DNA from: Paraburkholderia sp. Ac-20340 | Lineage (GTDB): Bacteria; Pseudomonadota; Gammaproteobacteria; Burkholderiales; Burkholderiaceae | Direction: 5' to 3' | DNA length: 64,000 nucleotides | Assembly: GCF_017104965.1 (NCBI RefSeq) | Contig: NZ_JAAGPR010000034.1 | Coordinates: forward strand, 1-64,000 | Shown: in pieces, positions 54,098 to 63,200 of the stretch | Position numbering within the stretch: position 1 is the stretch's first letter | Layout of the letters: every line of letters begins with the position of its first letter | Notes under the pieces: model-generated | What the model saw: only the letters and a program-made list of their open reading frames with translations | Told to the model about the DNA's origin: nothing | The model's database searches: none | Translations under genes and position numbers: made by a program

Positions 54098-54358
54098 ATG
54101 AAGCGTCTGGCGTTGTTGTGGAGAATCGTGAAGGGCGATGCGCGCGTGCTGTGGTACGCGCTGCGTCAGCCCGGCCGCCCGGTGTGGCTGATCCCGGCGA
54201 CGGTGCTGCTGGCGCTTTATGCGCTGGACCCGTTCAATGTCGCGCTGCCGGTGGCGGGCGTAATCGACGACGGGATCATCGTGCCGCTGGTGCTGCATCT
54301 GCTGGTGCGGTTCCTGCCGATGGAGATGCGGCGGGCAGGGAGAGAAGCGCGGGGGTGA
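54098..54358 (+). CDS. YkvA-like DUF1232 membrane protein
   Basis: An 86-residue protein starting MKRLALLWRIVKGDARVLW after GCGGAGGG. The core ALDPFNVALPVAGVIDDGIIVPLVLHLLVRFLP matches the DUF1232/YkvA family, with the usual hydrophobic helix and the IDD motif. Function is unknown in the family. It lies 38 bp after the lipoprotein gene and may be its operon partner. Confidence 0.78.
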   Translation: MKRLALLWRIVKGDARVLWYALRQPGRPVWLIPATVLLALYALDPFNVALPVAGVIDDGIIVPLVLHLLVRFLPMEMRRAGREARG

Positions 54359-54423
54359 GGCGCAAGCTCTGAGGCCACGAAGACGTTGAAACTGCCTGGC
54401 GGCAGCCTGACTTGATGTTAGTC

Positions 54424-54445
54424 GATGTAAGGTATACTTTACATC
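54424..54445 (+). promoter_or_regulatory. Operator/promoter of the XRE-AbiEii pair
   Basis: Inverted repeat arms GATGTAAGG (54424-54432) and CTTTACATC (54437-54445), eight of nine bases pairing, around TATA. TATACT (54433-54438) is a good -10 box inside it, with TTGATG at 54412-54417 as a possible -35 at a short 15-bp spacing. A repressor here would block the promoter directly, as expected for an autoregulated XRE antitoxin. Confidence 0.6.
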
Positions 54446-54480
54446 AATGGGCCGGCGACAAGGCGGCCCCGGAGGCCGTC

Positions 54481-54960
54481 ATGCAACTCTACGAGATGGG
54501 ACAAGCCGTCGCGCAGCGGCGTGCAGAACTCGATCTGACCCAGGCGCAACTGGCGAAGCTCGCCGGGCTCTCGCGCCTGACCATCAATCAACTCGAATCG
54601 GGCAAGCTCAAGGATTTGGGGATCAACAAGCTGATCACCCTGATGAGTGTGCTCGGCCTCGAACTTGCCGCGTCGGCGCGGCCGCAGCAGCGCGGGCTCT
54701 ACAAGGCGGCCGTGAGCGCGAACGTCAGCTACGAAGGCCATCTCACCGAGCGCCAGTTGGCGAAAGCGCTTGCTTCCGGTCAGATTCCCGCAGGCTGCGA
54801 ATCGCAGATTTCGACGATCCTCGACGAAGTGCCCGTGCCGGTTGTCGTCAAGGCGGTCGAAGAGGCGTCGATGAGTTCAGGGACGCCCGCGCGCCAGATC
54901 TGGAAGAACCTCGCTGCCTGGTCGAAGGCGTTGCATCTTTATCGGGGAGTGTGGGTATGA
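54481..54960 (+). CDS. XRE-type antitoxin-like regulator
   Basis: A 159-residue protein starting MQLYEMGQAVAQRR after CGGAGG. The helix-turn-helix (about 10-60) reads LTQAQLAKLAGLSRLTINQLESGKLKDLGINKLITLMSVLG. The C-terminal part (about 75-155) has ALASGQIPAGCESQISTILDEVPVPVVVKAVEEASM. It is translationally coupled to the nucleotidyltransferase gene by an ATGA overlap and preceded by a palindromic operator. I read it as the antitoxin and autorepressor of a two-gene toxin-antitoxin module. The frame upstream of 54481 runs through the operator and is not the start. Confidence 0.8.
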   Translation: MQLYEMGQAVAQRRAELDLTQAQLAKLAGLSRLTINQLESGKLKDLGINKLITLMSVLGLELAASARPQQRGLYKAAVSANVSYEGHLTERQLAKALASGQIPAGCESQISTILDEVPVPVVVKAVEEASMSSGTPARQIWKNLAAWSKALHLYRGVWV

Positions 54961-55637
54961 ATGTTCCCGCGACGTTGCCCGACGGCCCGTGGCAGCCGCT
55001 CTTTCGGGAGGCGTTGCGACTTATCGATGAGATCCGCACGCATGGCACTTCGAGCCCGTTCTGGACGTTTGGCGGTGGCACGGTGCTGATGCTGCGTTAC
55101 GGACATCGTCTGAGTCGCGACATCGATATCTTCGTGCCGAATCCGCAGTACCTCGGCTACGTGAATCCGCGCATCAATTCCACTGCGGCGGATATCACCG
55201 CGGACTACGAGGAACACGCGCAATTCGTGAAGCTGATCCTGCCCGCTGGGGAAATTGACTTCGTGGTGTCGCAGAATCTGACGTCGCCGGGCTTCGACGA
55301 ATGGACGCTCATGGGCGAAGCGGTCAAGGTAGAGACGGCGGCGGAGATCGTGGCCAAGAAGATGTGGTATCGCGGCGATCGTCCTGCGGCGCGCGACCTG
55401 TTCGATCTTGGTCTCGTGATCGAACGCGAGCCCGACAGTCTGATGGCGGCGGGCGCATTTCTCGTGCGGCATCGCGAGACGTTTCTGCGCCTGCTGGTCG
55501 AACATCGTCCGTTTCTGGCTTCCCGGTTCAACGATATCCGTACGCTGGATTACTCGCCGTCATTCGAATACTGCGCGGCGCTGGTGACGGATTTTCTGCA
55601 AGCGATTCCCGCGGCGCCGGCGAAAGCCCCGCGCTAA
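54957..55637 (+). CDS. AbiEii-type nucleotidyltransferase (probable toxin)
   Basis: A 226-residue protein of the AbiEii/DUF1814 nucleotidyltransferase-like family. The catalytic-core motif FWTFGGGTVLMLRYGHRLSRDIDIFVPNP has the GG...DID pattern. A second Asp is in AGEIDFVVSQ, and KVETAAEIVAKKMWYRGDRPAARDLFDL is the family's downstream motif. It probably modifies tRNA or another target unless held in check by the XRE partner, as in type IV or type II-like AbiE systems. The pairing with an XRE antitoxin is a known variant. It is convergent with the LysE gene. Confidence 0.85.
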   Translation: MNVPATLPDGPWQPLFREALRLIDEIRTHGTSSPFWTFGGGTVLMLRYGHRLSRDIDIFVPNPQYLGYVNPRINSTAADITADYEEHAQFVKLILPAGEIDFVVSQNLTSPGFDEWTLMGEAVKVETAAEIVAKKMWYRGDRPAARDLFDLGLVIEREPDSLMAAGAFLVRHRETFLRLLVEHRPFLASRFNDIRTLDYSPSFEYCAALVTDFLQAIPAAPAKAPR

Positions 55638-55643
55638 CCCCTC

Positions 55644-56279
55644 TCACCCGTGCCGAACAAACGCGAACACCTGCTCGGCAAACAGCACCGCCGCCACGAC
55701 GATCATCGCTGCGCCCGAGAGCTGGCTCACCATGCGCGCCGCTTTCGGACGCGTGCCGAGCACGGCCTTCGAGCCCAGCCCGACGACCGAATACACCGAC
55801 GCGCAGTTGATCATGTGCAGCACGCCCAGCACCAGAATCTGCACCGACACCGACCAGCCCGCGTCGCTGCGCGTGAACTGCGGCAGCAGCGCCACGAACA
55901 GCAGAATCGCCTTCGGGTTCAGCCCGCTGATCGCGAAGCCGCGCAGCGCCCAGCCTTGCTTGCTGCTCTGCGCCTGATCGTCGCCCGCGCTAAGCTGCGA
56001 CGCCGGCCGCATCACGGTCTTCACGCCCAGCCACAGCAGATACGCGCCACCCACCACGGTCAGCACCGACAGCACGGCCGGCACGCTCGTCACCAGCGTG
56101 CCCACGCCCGCCGCCACCACCAGCGTGATCGCCAGATAGCCGAGCAGCATGCCGCCCACCGCCGGCGCCACCACGCGTCCGCGCAGGCCCGCTGAAATCG
56201 CATAGGCCCAGTCCGCGCCGGGGACCATGACGAGAGAGAACGAGACGATCCAGAACGCGGTCAACAAACTTGCTTGCAC
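55644..56279 (-). CDS. LysE/RhtB-family amino acid exporter
   Basis: A 211-residue inner-membrane exporter with six predicted helices. Family motifs are the N-terminal FSLVMVPGADWAYAISAGLRGRVVAPAVGGMLLGY and SGLNPKAILLFVALLPQF. It probably exports a small amino acid or related metabolite. It is divergent from the Lrp-type regulator gene at 56419, a classic arrangement in which the regulator controls the exporter. A TAATAT on the minus strand (56344-56349) may be its -10 box. Confidence 0.9.
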   Translation of the reverse strand: MQASLLTAFWIVSFSLVMVPGADWAYAISAGLRGRVVAPAVGGMLLGYLAITLVVAAGVGTLVTSVPAVLSVLTVVGGAYLLWLGVKTVMRPASQLSAGDDQAQSSKQGWALRGFAISGLNPKAILLFVALLPQFTRSDAGWSVSVQILVLGVLHMINCASVYSVVGLGSKAVLGTRPKAARMVSQLSGAAMIVVAAVLFAEQVFAFVRHG

Positions 56280-56381
56280 AGCCGTACTTCCCTTTCTTTT
56301 CCGGTGATGACGATGCGTGCGGACACGTGCGCCAGGGTCGCAAATATTAGGGTTTTGGAGCGGGGAAGTGCTCCCTATTTC

Positions 56382-56411
56382 TTGTCAGAAGGCGCGTCCG
56401 CGCGCTAATAT
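56382..56411 (+). promoter_or_regulatory. Promoter of the lrp-type gene, consistent with a leaderless mRNA
   Basis: TTGTCA (56382-56387), 18-bp spacer, TAATAT (56406-56411). The expected start point near 56418 coincides with the ATG at 56419, and no ribosome binding site is present. CTAATATTT (56405-56413) is the exact complement of AAATATTAG at 56342-56350 on the side of the divergent lysE promoter, so the two may also be Lrp sites. Confidence 0.6.
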
Positions 56412-56418
56412 TTCGCGC

Positions 56419-56871
56419 ATGGATGCCATTGACCGCAAGATTCTTGCTGAGATTCAGCAGGACGGACGACTTTCGATCACCGAGCTGAGCGAGCGCGTGG
56501 GCTTGAGCCTGTCGCCGTGCCAGCGGCGGCTGCGTGCGCTCGAAGGCGCGCAGGTCATCAGCGGATATCGGGCGACGATCGAACCGTCGGCGGTCGGGCT
56601 GAATTTTTCGGCGATCGTCTTTGCGACGCTGCGCGAAGGCAGCAGCGAGAACGTGCAGGATTTCGAGGACGCGCTGGTCGACATTCCCGAGATCACCCGC
56701 GCCGAGCGTCTGTTCGGCGAGCCCGATTACATGCTGCACGTCGTCACGCGCGATCTGAAGGCGTTCCAGACGCTCTACGACCGCCGCCTGCTGCCGTTGC
56801 CTTCGGTGTTGCGGCTGACGTCCACGCTCGTGATGAAGAGCATTTTTCAGGATCGTCCGTTGCCGCTTTGA
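56419..56871 (+). CDS. Lrp/AsnC-family transcriptional regulator
   Basis: A 150-residue regulator starting MDAIDRKILAEIQQDGRLSITELSERVGLSLSPCQRRLRALEGAQVISGY, a textbook Lrp helix-turn-helix. The C-terminal RAM domain (about 65-145) has FATLREGSSENVQDFEDALVDIPEITRAERLFGEPDYMLHVVTRD. It is divergent from the LysE exporter and likely controls it in response to an amino acid. The promoter places the start of transcription at the start codon, so translation may be leaderless. Confidence 0.93.
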   Translation: MDAIDRKILAEIQQDGRLSITELSERVGLSLSPCQRRLRALEGAQVISGYRATIEPSAVGLNFSAIVFATLREGSSENVQDFEDALVDIPEITRAERLFGEPDYMLHVVTRDLKAFQTLYDRRLLPLPSVLRLTSTLVMKSIFQDRPLPL

Positions 56872-56893
56872 CGTTGACCCAGCGCCACAAAAA

Positions 56894-56930
56894 AAGCGGC
56901 TGAAACTTTCGCTTCAGCCGCTTCGTTTTT
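56894..56930. terminator. Bidirectional terminator between lrp and the mdt operon
   Basis: Perfect 11-bp arms AAGCGGCTGAA (56894-56904) and TTCAGCCGCTT (56913-56923). T-runs follow on the plus strand (56926-56930) and on the minus strand (complement of the A-run before 56894), so it serves both convergent transcripts. Confidence 0.9.
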
Positions 56931-56956
56931 CACCGCAGTTTCACCGCATCGACCGC

Positions 56957-59900
56957 TTATTCCACCGCACGCGGCGGCGGCGCGACCTTGCCGCGCTTCT
57001 CGTCCCACCAGACGCGCAGGCGGTCCATATAGAGATAAACCACCGGCGTCGTATAGAGCGTGAGCATCTGACTCACGATCAGACCGCCGACGATCGAAAT
57101 CCCCAGCGGCGCGCGCAATTCCGCGCCTTCGCCGCTGCCGAACGCGAGCGGCAGCGCGCCCAGCAGCGCCGCGAACGTCGTCATCATGATCGGGCGAAAG
57201 CGCAGCAGACACGCCTGGAAGATCGCATCGCGCGAACTCAAACCCTGACGCGAGGCCTCGATCGCGAAGTCCACCATCATGATCGCGTTCTTCTTGACGA
57301 TGCCGATCAGCAGGATCACGCCGATCAGCGCGATGATGCTGAACTCGGTCTTGAACAGCAGCAGCGCGAGCAGCGCGCCCACGCCCGCCGAAGGTAGCGT
57401 CGAGAGAATCGTCAGCGGGTGGATGTAGCTCTCGTAGAGCACGCCCAGCACGATATACACGGCCAGCAGCGCGGCGAGAATCAGCAGCGGCTGGTTGTCG
57501 AGCGACTGCTGGAACGCCTGCGCCGTGCCCTGGAAACTGCCGTGGATGGTCTGCGGCATGCCGATCTCGGCCATCGTGTCGTAAATGGCCTGCGTGGTGT
57601 CCGAGAGCGATTTGCCAGGCGGCAGGTTGAACGAGATCGTCGAGGCCACGAACTGGCTCTGGTGGTTCACCGAGAGCGGCGTCGTGCCCGGCCCGAACGA
57701 GGCAATCGCCGACAGCGGAATCATGGTTTCCTTCGACGTCGACACCGCCGCGCCCGACGACGCGCTCGACTTGCCGCTGGCGGCGAGTGAGTTGGTCGCG
57801 AGGTTGCGTGCGGAATCGGCGGCGAGGGTGGCCGCGCTCGTTGCCGTGGTGCCGCTCGTGCCGCCCGTCGACGCACTGGTGGTCGCCGTGACCGTGCCCG
57901 CCGTCGCGTTGGTGCTCTGCGCGCCGCTCGCCGTGCCGCCCGAAGTGCTGACCCAGATCTGGTTGAGCATGTCCGGGCTTTGCCAGTATTTCGGCGCGAC
58001 TTCCATCACGACGTGGTACTGGTTCAGCGGGTTGTAGATCGTCGAGACCTGGCGCTGGCCGAACGCGTCGTAAAGCGTGTTGTCGATCTGCGAAGGCGTG
58101 ATGTTCAGGCGCGCGGCGCTCTTGCGGTCGATCGTCACCATCGCTTCCAGACCGCCTTGCTGCTGGTCCGAATTGACGTCGGCGAGTTCGGGGCGTGCCT
58201 GCAAAGCCTCAGTGAGCTTTGGCCCCCACTTGTAGAGATCGGCGGTGTTATCGGCGAGCAGGGTGAACTGGTATTGCGCGTTCGATTGGCGCCCGCCCAC
58301 GCGGATGTCCTGCACCGCCTGCAGGAAGGTGCGCGCGCCGGCGACGTTCGAGAGCGGACCGCGCAGTTGCGCGATCACCTGATCGGCGGAAATCTTGCGC
58401 TCGCTCTTGGGTTTGAGCGAGACGAACATGAAGCCCGCGTTGGTCGCGCGTCCGCCCGTGAAGCCCGCCACCGAATCGACCGCCGGATTGGCCTGCACGA
58501 TGCGCTGCATCTCGGCGAACTTCACTTTCATCGCCTGGAACGAGGTGGACTGGTCGGCCTGAATGCCGCCGATCAGACGCCCGGTGTCCTGCTGCGGGAA
58601 AAAGCCCTTGGGCACGATCACGTAGAGCACGACGTTCAGCGCGATGGTGGCGATCAGGATCAGCAGGATCAGCAGCGGCCGCGCGAGCGCCCAGCCGAGC
58701 GTGCGCTCGTAGCCGTTCTGCAGGCGCATGAAATTGCGCTCCAGCCACTGCGCGAAGCGGCCTTCTTCCTTCTTCTCGTGTTTTTCTTCGAGCAGACGCG
58801 AGCACATCATCGGCGTGAGCGTGAGCGAGACGGCCAGCGACACCGCAATCGCCAGCGACAGCGTCAGCGCGAATTCGCGGAACAGCCGGCCGACGATGCC
58901 GCCCATCAGCAGGATCGGCAGGAACACGGCCACCAGCGAGACGCTGATCGAGAGCACCGTGAAGCCCACTTCGCGCGCGCCGATCAGCGCCGCCTCCATT
59001 CGCGATTTGCCGTTCTCGATGTGCCGCGAGATGTTTTCCAGCACCACGATGGCGTCGTCGACGACGAAGCCCGTCGCGATGGTCAGCGCCATCAGCGAGA
59101 GGTTGTCGAGCGAAAAACCCATCAGATACATCGCCGCGAAGGTGCCGATGATCGAGATCGGCACGGCTACGCTCGGGATCAGCGTCGCGCGCCAGTTGCG
59201 CAGGAACAGGAACACCACCATCACCACCAGCGCCACGGCGATGAGGAGCGTGCGTTCGGTGTCCTTGAGCGAGGCGCGGATCGTCACCGACCGGTCGGAA
59301 GTGGGGATCACGTCGACATCGGCGGGCAGCGAGGCCTTCAGTTGCGGCAGCATCGCGATCACGCGGTCGACGGTCTCGATGATGTTCGCGCCGGGCTGGC
59401 GGTACAGGATCACCAGCACCGAATGCTTGCCGTTGGTCAGACCCAGATTGCGCAGGTCTTCCACCGAATCGACCACTTCGCTCACATCCGAGAGCTTGAC
59501 GCCCGCGTTGTTGCGGTAGGCGATCACGAGGTCCTTGTACTGGCTGGCCTTGCTCGCCTGGTCGTTGGTGTAGAGCTGGTAGCGCTGCGGACCGAACTCG
59601 ATGTCGCCCTTCGGACTGTTCGCGTTCGCCGAGGCCAGCGCGGCGCGCACGTCTTCGAGACCGATGCCGTAATGGAACAGCGCATGCGGTTCCAGTTCGA
59701 TGCGCACGGCGGGGTTCGCCGAGCCGTTCACATCGACTTCGCCGATACCGTCCACCTGCGAGAGCGACTGCTGCAGCACCGTGGCCGCCGAGTCGTACAA
59801 CTGGCCGGGCGTCAGCGTGGGCGAGGTGAGCGCGAGAATCAGGATCGGCGCGTCGGCGGGATTGACCTTGTGGTACGTGGGGTTCGAGCGCAGGCTCGTG

Positions 59901-60259
59901 GGCAGGTCGGCGCGCGCGGCGTTGATGGCCGCCTGCACGTCGCGGGCGGCGCCATCGATGTCGCGGTTCAGGCCGAACTGCAGCGTGATGCGCGTGCTGC
60001 CCACCGAGCTTTGCGAGGTCATCTCGGAGACGTCGGCGATCGAACCGAGGTGACGTTCCAGCGGGCTCGCCACGCTGGTCGCCACGGTTTCCGGGCTGGC
60101 GCCCGGCAAGGTCGCCTGCACCGAGATGGTGGGGAAATCCACCTGCGGCAGCGGCGCCACCGGCAGCTTCGTGAAGGCGAAGAGGCCGGCGAGCGCGATG
60201 CCCAGCGCAAGCAGCGTGGTCGCGACAGGGCGCGAAATGAACGGGCGCGAGAGATTCAT
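56957..60259 (-). CDS. mdtC: RND multidrug efflux transporter, MdtC-like
   Basis: A 1100-residue inner-membrane RND pump of the MdtBC type. The start MNLSRPFISRPVATTLLALG follows the mdtB stop by four bases. It has 12 membrane helices with the two large periplasmic loops. Proton-relay Asp residues lie in GFVVDDAIVVLENI. Conserved stretches include RPIMMTTFAALLGALPLAFGSGEGAELRAPLG. An unusual Gly/Ser/Thr/Ala-rich, low-complexity insertion (about residues 766-843) sits in the second porter loop, where family members have a short linker. It works with MdtB as a heteromeric pump. Confidence 0.92.
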   Translation of the reverse strand: MNLSRPFISRPVATTLLALGIALAGLFAFTKLPVAPLPQVDFPTISVQATLPGASPETVATSVASPLERHLGSIADVSEMTSQSSVGSTRITLQFGLNRDIDGAARDVQAAINAARADLPTSLRSNPTYHKVNPADAPILILALTSPTLTPGQLYDSAATVLQQSLSQVDGIGEVDVNGSANPAVRIELEPHALFHYGIGLEDVRAALASANANSPKGDIEFGPQRYQLYTNDQASKASQYKDLVIAYRNNAGVKLSDVSEVVDSVEDLRNLGLTNGKHSVLVILYRQPGANIIETVDRVIAMLPQLKASLPADVDVIPTSDRSVTIRASLKDTERTLLIAVALVVMVVFLFLRNWRATLIPSVAVPISIIGTFAAMYLMGFSLDNLSLMALTIATGFVVDDAIVVLENISRHIENGKSRMEAALIGAREVGFTVLSISVSLVAVFLPILLMGGIVGRLFREFALTLSLAIAVSLAVSLTLTPMMCSRLLEEKHEKKEEGRFAQWLERNFMRLQNGYERTLGWALARPLLILLILIATIALNVVLYVIVPKGFFPQQDTGRLIGGIQADQSTSFQAMKVKFAEMQRIVQANPAVDSVAGFTGGRATNAGFMFVSLKPKSERKISADQVIAQLRGPLSNVAGARTFLQAVQDIRVGGRQSNAQYQFTLLADNTADLYKWGPKLTEALQARPELADVNSDQQQGGLEAMVTIDRKSAARLNITPSQIDNTLYDAFGQRQVSTIYNPLNQYHVVMEVAPKYWQSPDMLNQIWVSTSGGTASGAQSTNATAGTVTATTSASTGGTSGTTATSAATLAADSARNLATNSLAASGKSSASSGAAVSTSKETMIPLSAIASFGPGTTPLSVNHQSQFVASTISFNLPPGKSLSDTTQAIYDTMAEIGMPQTIHGSFQGTAQAFQQSLDNQPLLILAALLAVYIVLGVLYESYIHPLTILSTLPSAGVGALLALLLFKTEFSIIALIGVILLIGIVKKNAIMMVDFAIEASRQGLSSRDAIFQACLLRFRPIMMTTFAALLGALPLAFGSGEGAELRAPLGISIVGGLIVSQMLTLYTTPVVYLYMDRLRVWWDEKRGKVAPPPRAVE

Positions 60260-60263
60260 CGCG

Positions 60264-63200
60264 TCAGTGCTCCGCGTCGGCCGAAGGCGCGGGCGGCGCG
60301 GGCGGGGTTGGCGGGGTGGGATTGGAACCGCCGCCAAAACGCTTGCGCATACGCGCTGCGAGCGCGTCGAAGGCCAGATAGATCACCGGCGTCGTGAACA
60401 GCGTGAGCGCCTGCGACACGATCAGACCGCCCGCGATCGCAATCCCCAGCGGCCGGCGCAATTCCGAACCCGCGCCGGTGCCGAGCATCAGCGGCAAGGC
60501 GCCGAGCAGCGCCGCCATCGTCGTCATCATGATCGGGCGAAAGCGCAGCAGGCAGGCCTGATAGATCGCCTCGCGCGGCGGCTTGCCTTCGTTGCGTTCG
60601 GCGTCGAGCGCGAAGTCGATCATCATGATCGCGTTCTTCTTGACGATACCGATCAGCAGCACGATGCCGATGATGCCGATGATGTCCAGATCGTGCCCGG
60701 TGATCATCAGCGCAAGCAGCGCGCCGATCCCGGCGGAAGGCAGCGTCGAGAGAATCGTGATCGGATGCACGAAGCTCTCGTAGAGCACGCCCAGCACGAT
60801 ATACATCGTCACGATAGCCGCGAGGATCAGGAACAGTTCGTTCGACAGCGACGCCTGGAACGCGAGCGCCGCGCCCTGGAAGCGCGTCTGGAACGAACCG
60901 GGCAAGCCGATATCCTGTTCGGCCTGCTGGATCGCCTTGACCGCCGCGCCCAGCGACGCGCCCGGCGCGAGGTTGAACGACACCGTGGTGGCCGGGAACT
61001 GCGAGAGGTGCGAGACCAGCAGCGGCGCGGGCCGCTCGTGGAACTTCGCGATGGCCGAGAGCGGCACCTGGCCGGTGGTCGAAGTCGAGGAGGGCAGGTA
61101 GATCGAGTTCAGCGAATCGGTGTAGTGCTGCATCACCGGATCGGCTTCCAGGATCACGCGGTACTGGTTCGACTGCGTGAAGATCGTCGAGATGATGCGC
61201 TGGCCGTAGGCGTCGTAAAGCGCGTTGTCGACGGTCGCGGGCGTGATGCCGTAGCGCGCCGCGCTCGCGCGGTCGATCTCGATGAATACCGACGATCCCT
61301 GATCCTGCAGGTCGGTGGCGACATCGGCGAGTTCGGGCACTTGCTGCAGACGGCGCACGAGCTTGGGCACCCAGGTCGTGAAGTCCTGGATGTTGGGCGT
61401 CGTGAGCATGAACTGATACTGCGTCGGACTCACGGTCGAGTCGATCGTCAGATCCTGCACCGGCTGCATATAGAGCGTCGCGCCCGGCACGTGCGAGGTC
61501 GATTGCTGCAGATCGCGGATGATCTCGCTCGCGGTTTCGCTGCGGTCGTCGCGCGCCTTCAGGTTGATCAGCATGCGCCCGCTGTTGAGCGTGATGTTGG
61601 TGCCATCCACGCCGATAAACGACGTCAGGCTTTCGACGTTGTCGTTCTTGAGGATTTCGTCGGCGAGCGCCTGCTGGCGTTCGGCCATCGAAGCGTACGA
61701 GACCGACTGCGGCGCCTGCGTGATCGCCTGGATCACGCCGGTATCCTGCACGGGGAAGAAGCCCTTGGGCACCGCCACGTAGAGAAAGCCGGTGAGCACC
61801 AGCGTGATCGCGAACACCAGCAGCGTGAGACGCTGGCGCGCCAGCACCCATTCGAGCGCCACGCCGTAACGGCCGATGATGTAGTCGAAGAACGCATGCA
61901 CGCGCGTCTCGAAACGGCGGCTTTCGGTGGGCGGCGTGTGGCGCAGCATCTTCGCGCACATCATCGGCACCAGCGTGAGCGAGACGATCGCCGAAATCAC
62001 GATGGTCACGGCCAGCGTGATGGCGAATTCGTGGAACAGACGCCCGACCACGTCGCCCATGAAGAGCAGCGGAATCAGCACGGCGATCAGCGAAACCGTC
62101 AGCGAGATGATGGTGAAGCCGATCTGCTTCGAGCCTTTGAGTGCCGCTTCGAGCGGCGTGTCGCCGTCTTCCACGTAGCGCGCGATGTTCTCGATCATGA
62201 CGATGGCGTCGTCCACCACGAAGCCGGTCGCGATCGTGAGTGCCATCAGCGAAAGATTGTCGAGCGAGAAGCCGCACAGATACATCACGGCCAGCGTGCC
62301 GATCAGCGAGAGCGGCACCGAAAGGCTCGGAATGATGGTCGCGTAGATGTTGGCGAGGAACAGATACATCACCAGCACGACCAGCACGACCGACATCAGC
62401 AGTTCGAACTGCACGTCGCGCACCGAGGCGCGGATCGTGGTGGTGCGGTCGGTGACGATCTGCACGTCGAGCGACTGCGGCAGCGATTCCTGCAACTGCG
62501 GCAGCAGCGTCTTGATGTTGTCCACCACGGCGATCACGTTCGCGCCGGGCTGGCGCTGCACGTTCAGGATGATCGCGGGCGTGTCGTCCACCCACGCGCC
62601 GAGCTTGGTGTTCTCCGCGCCCTGCACGATGTTGGCCACGTCCGTGAGCATCACCGGGCGGCCGTTGCGATAGGCGATGACGGCGTCCTTGTAGGCGTCG
62701 GCGTCGGTCAGCTGGTCGTTGGCGTTGATGGTGTAGGCGCGCGTCGGACCGTCGAAGTTGCCCTTCGGCGTGTTGACGTTCAGGTTCGAGATGCTGGTGC
62801 GCAGATCGTCGAGATTCAGGCCATAGGCCGCGAGCGCGCGCGGGTTCGCCTGGATGCGCACGGCCGGGCGCTGGCCGCCGGACAGACTCACCAGACCCAC
62901 GCCCGCGACCTGCGAAATCTTTTGCGCAAGACGCGTATCGGCGAGATCCTGGATCTGCGTGAGCGGCAGCGTTTTCGAGGTGATCGCGAGCGTGAGGATC
63001 GGCGCGTCGGCCGGATTGACCTTGGCGTAGATCGGCGGCGCCGGCAGGTCGGACGGCAGCAGGTTGCCGGCCGCGTTGATGGCGGCCTGCACTTCCTGTT
63101 CGGCGATATCGAGCGGCAGATCGAGGCTGAACTGCAGCGTGATGACCGAAGCGCCCGCCGAACTCTGCGACGACATCTGGTTGAGCGACGGCATTTGCCC

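Noticed and set aside
57980..60397. An 805-codon plus-strand frame opposite mdtC
   Set aside because: Same reasons: shadow of the GC-rich coding strand.
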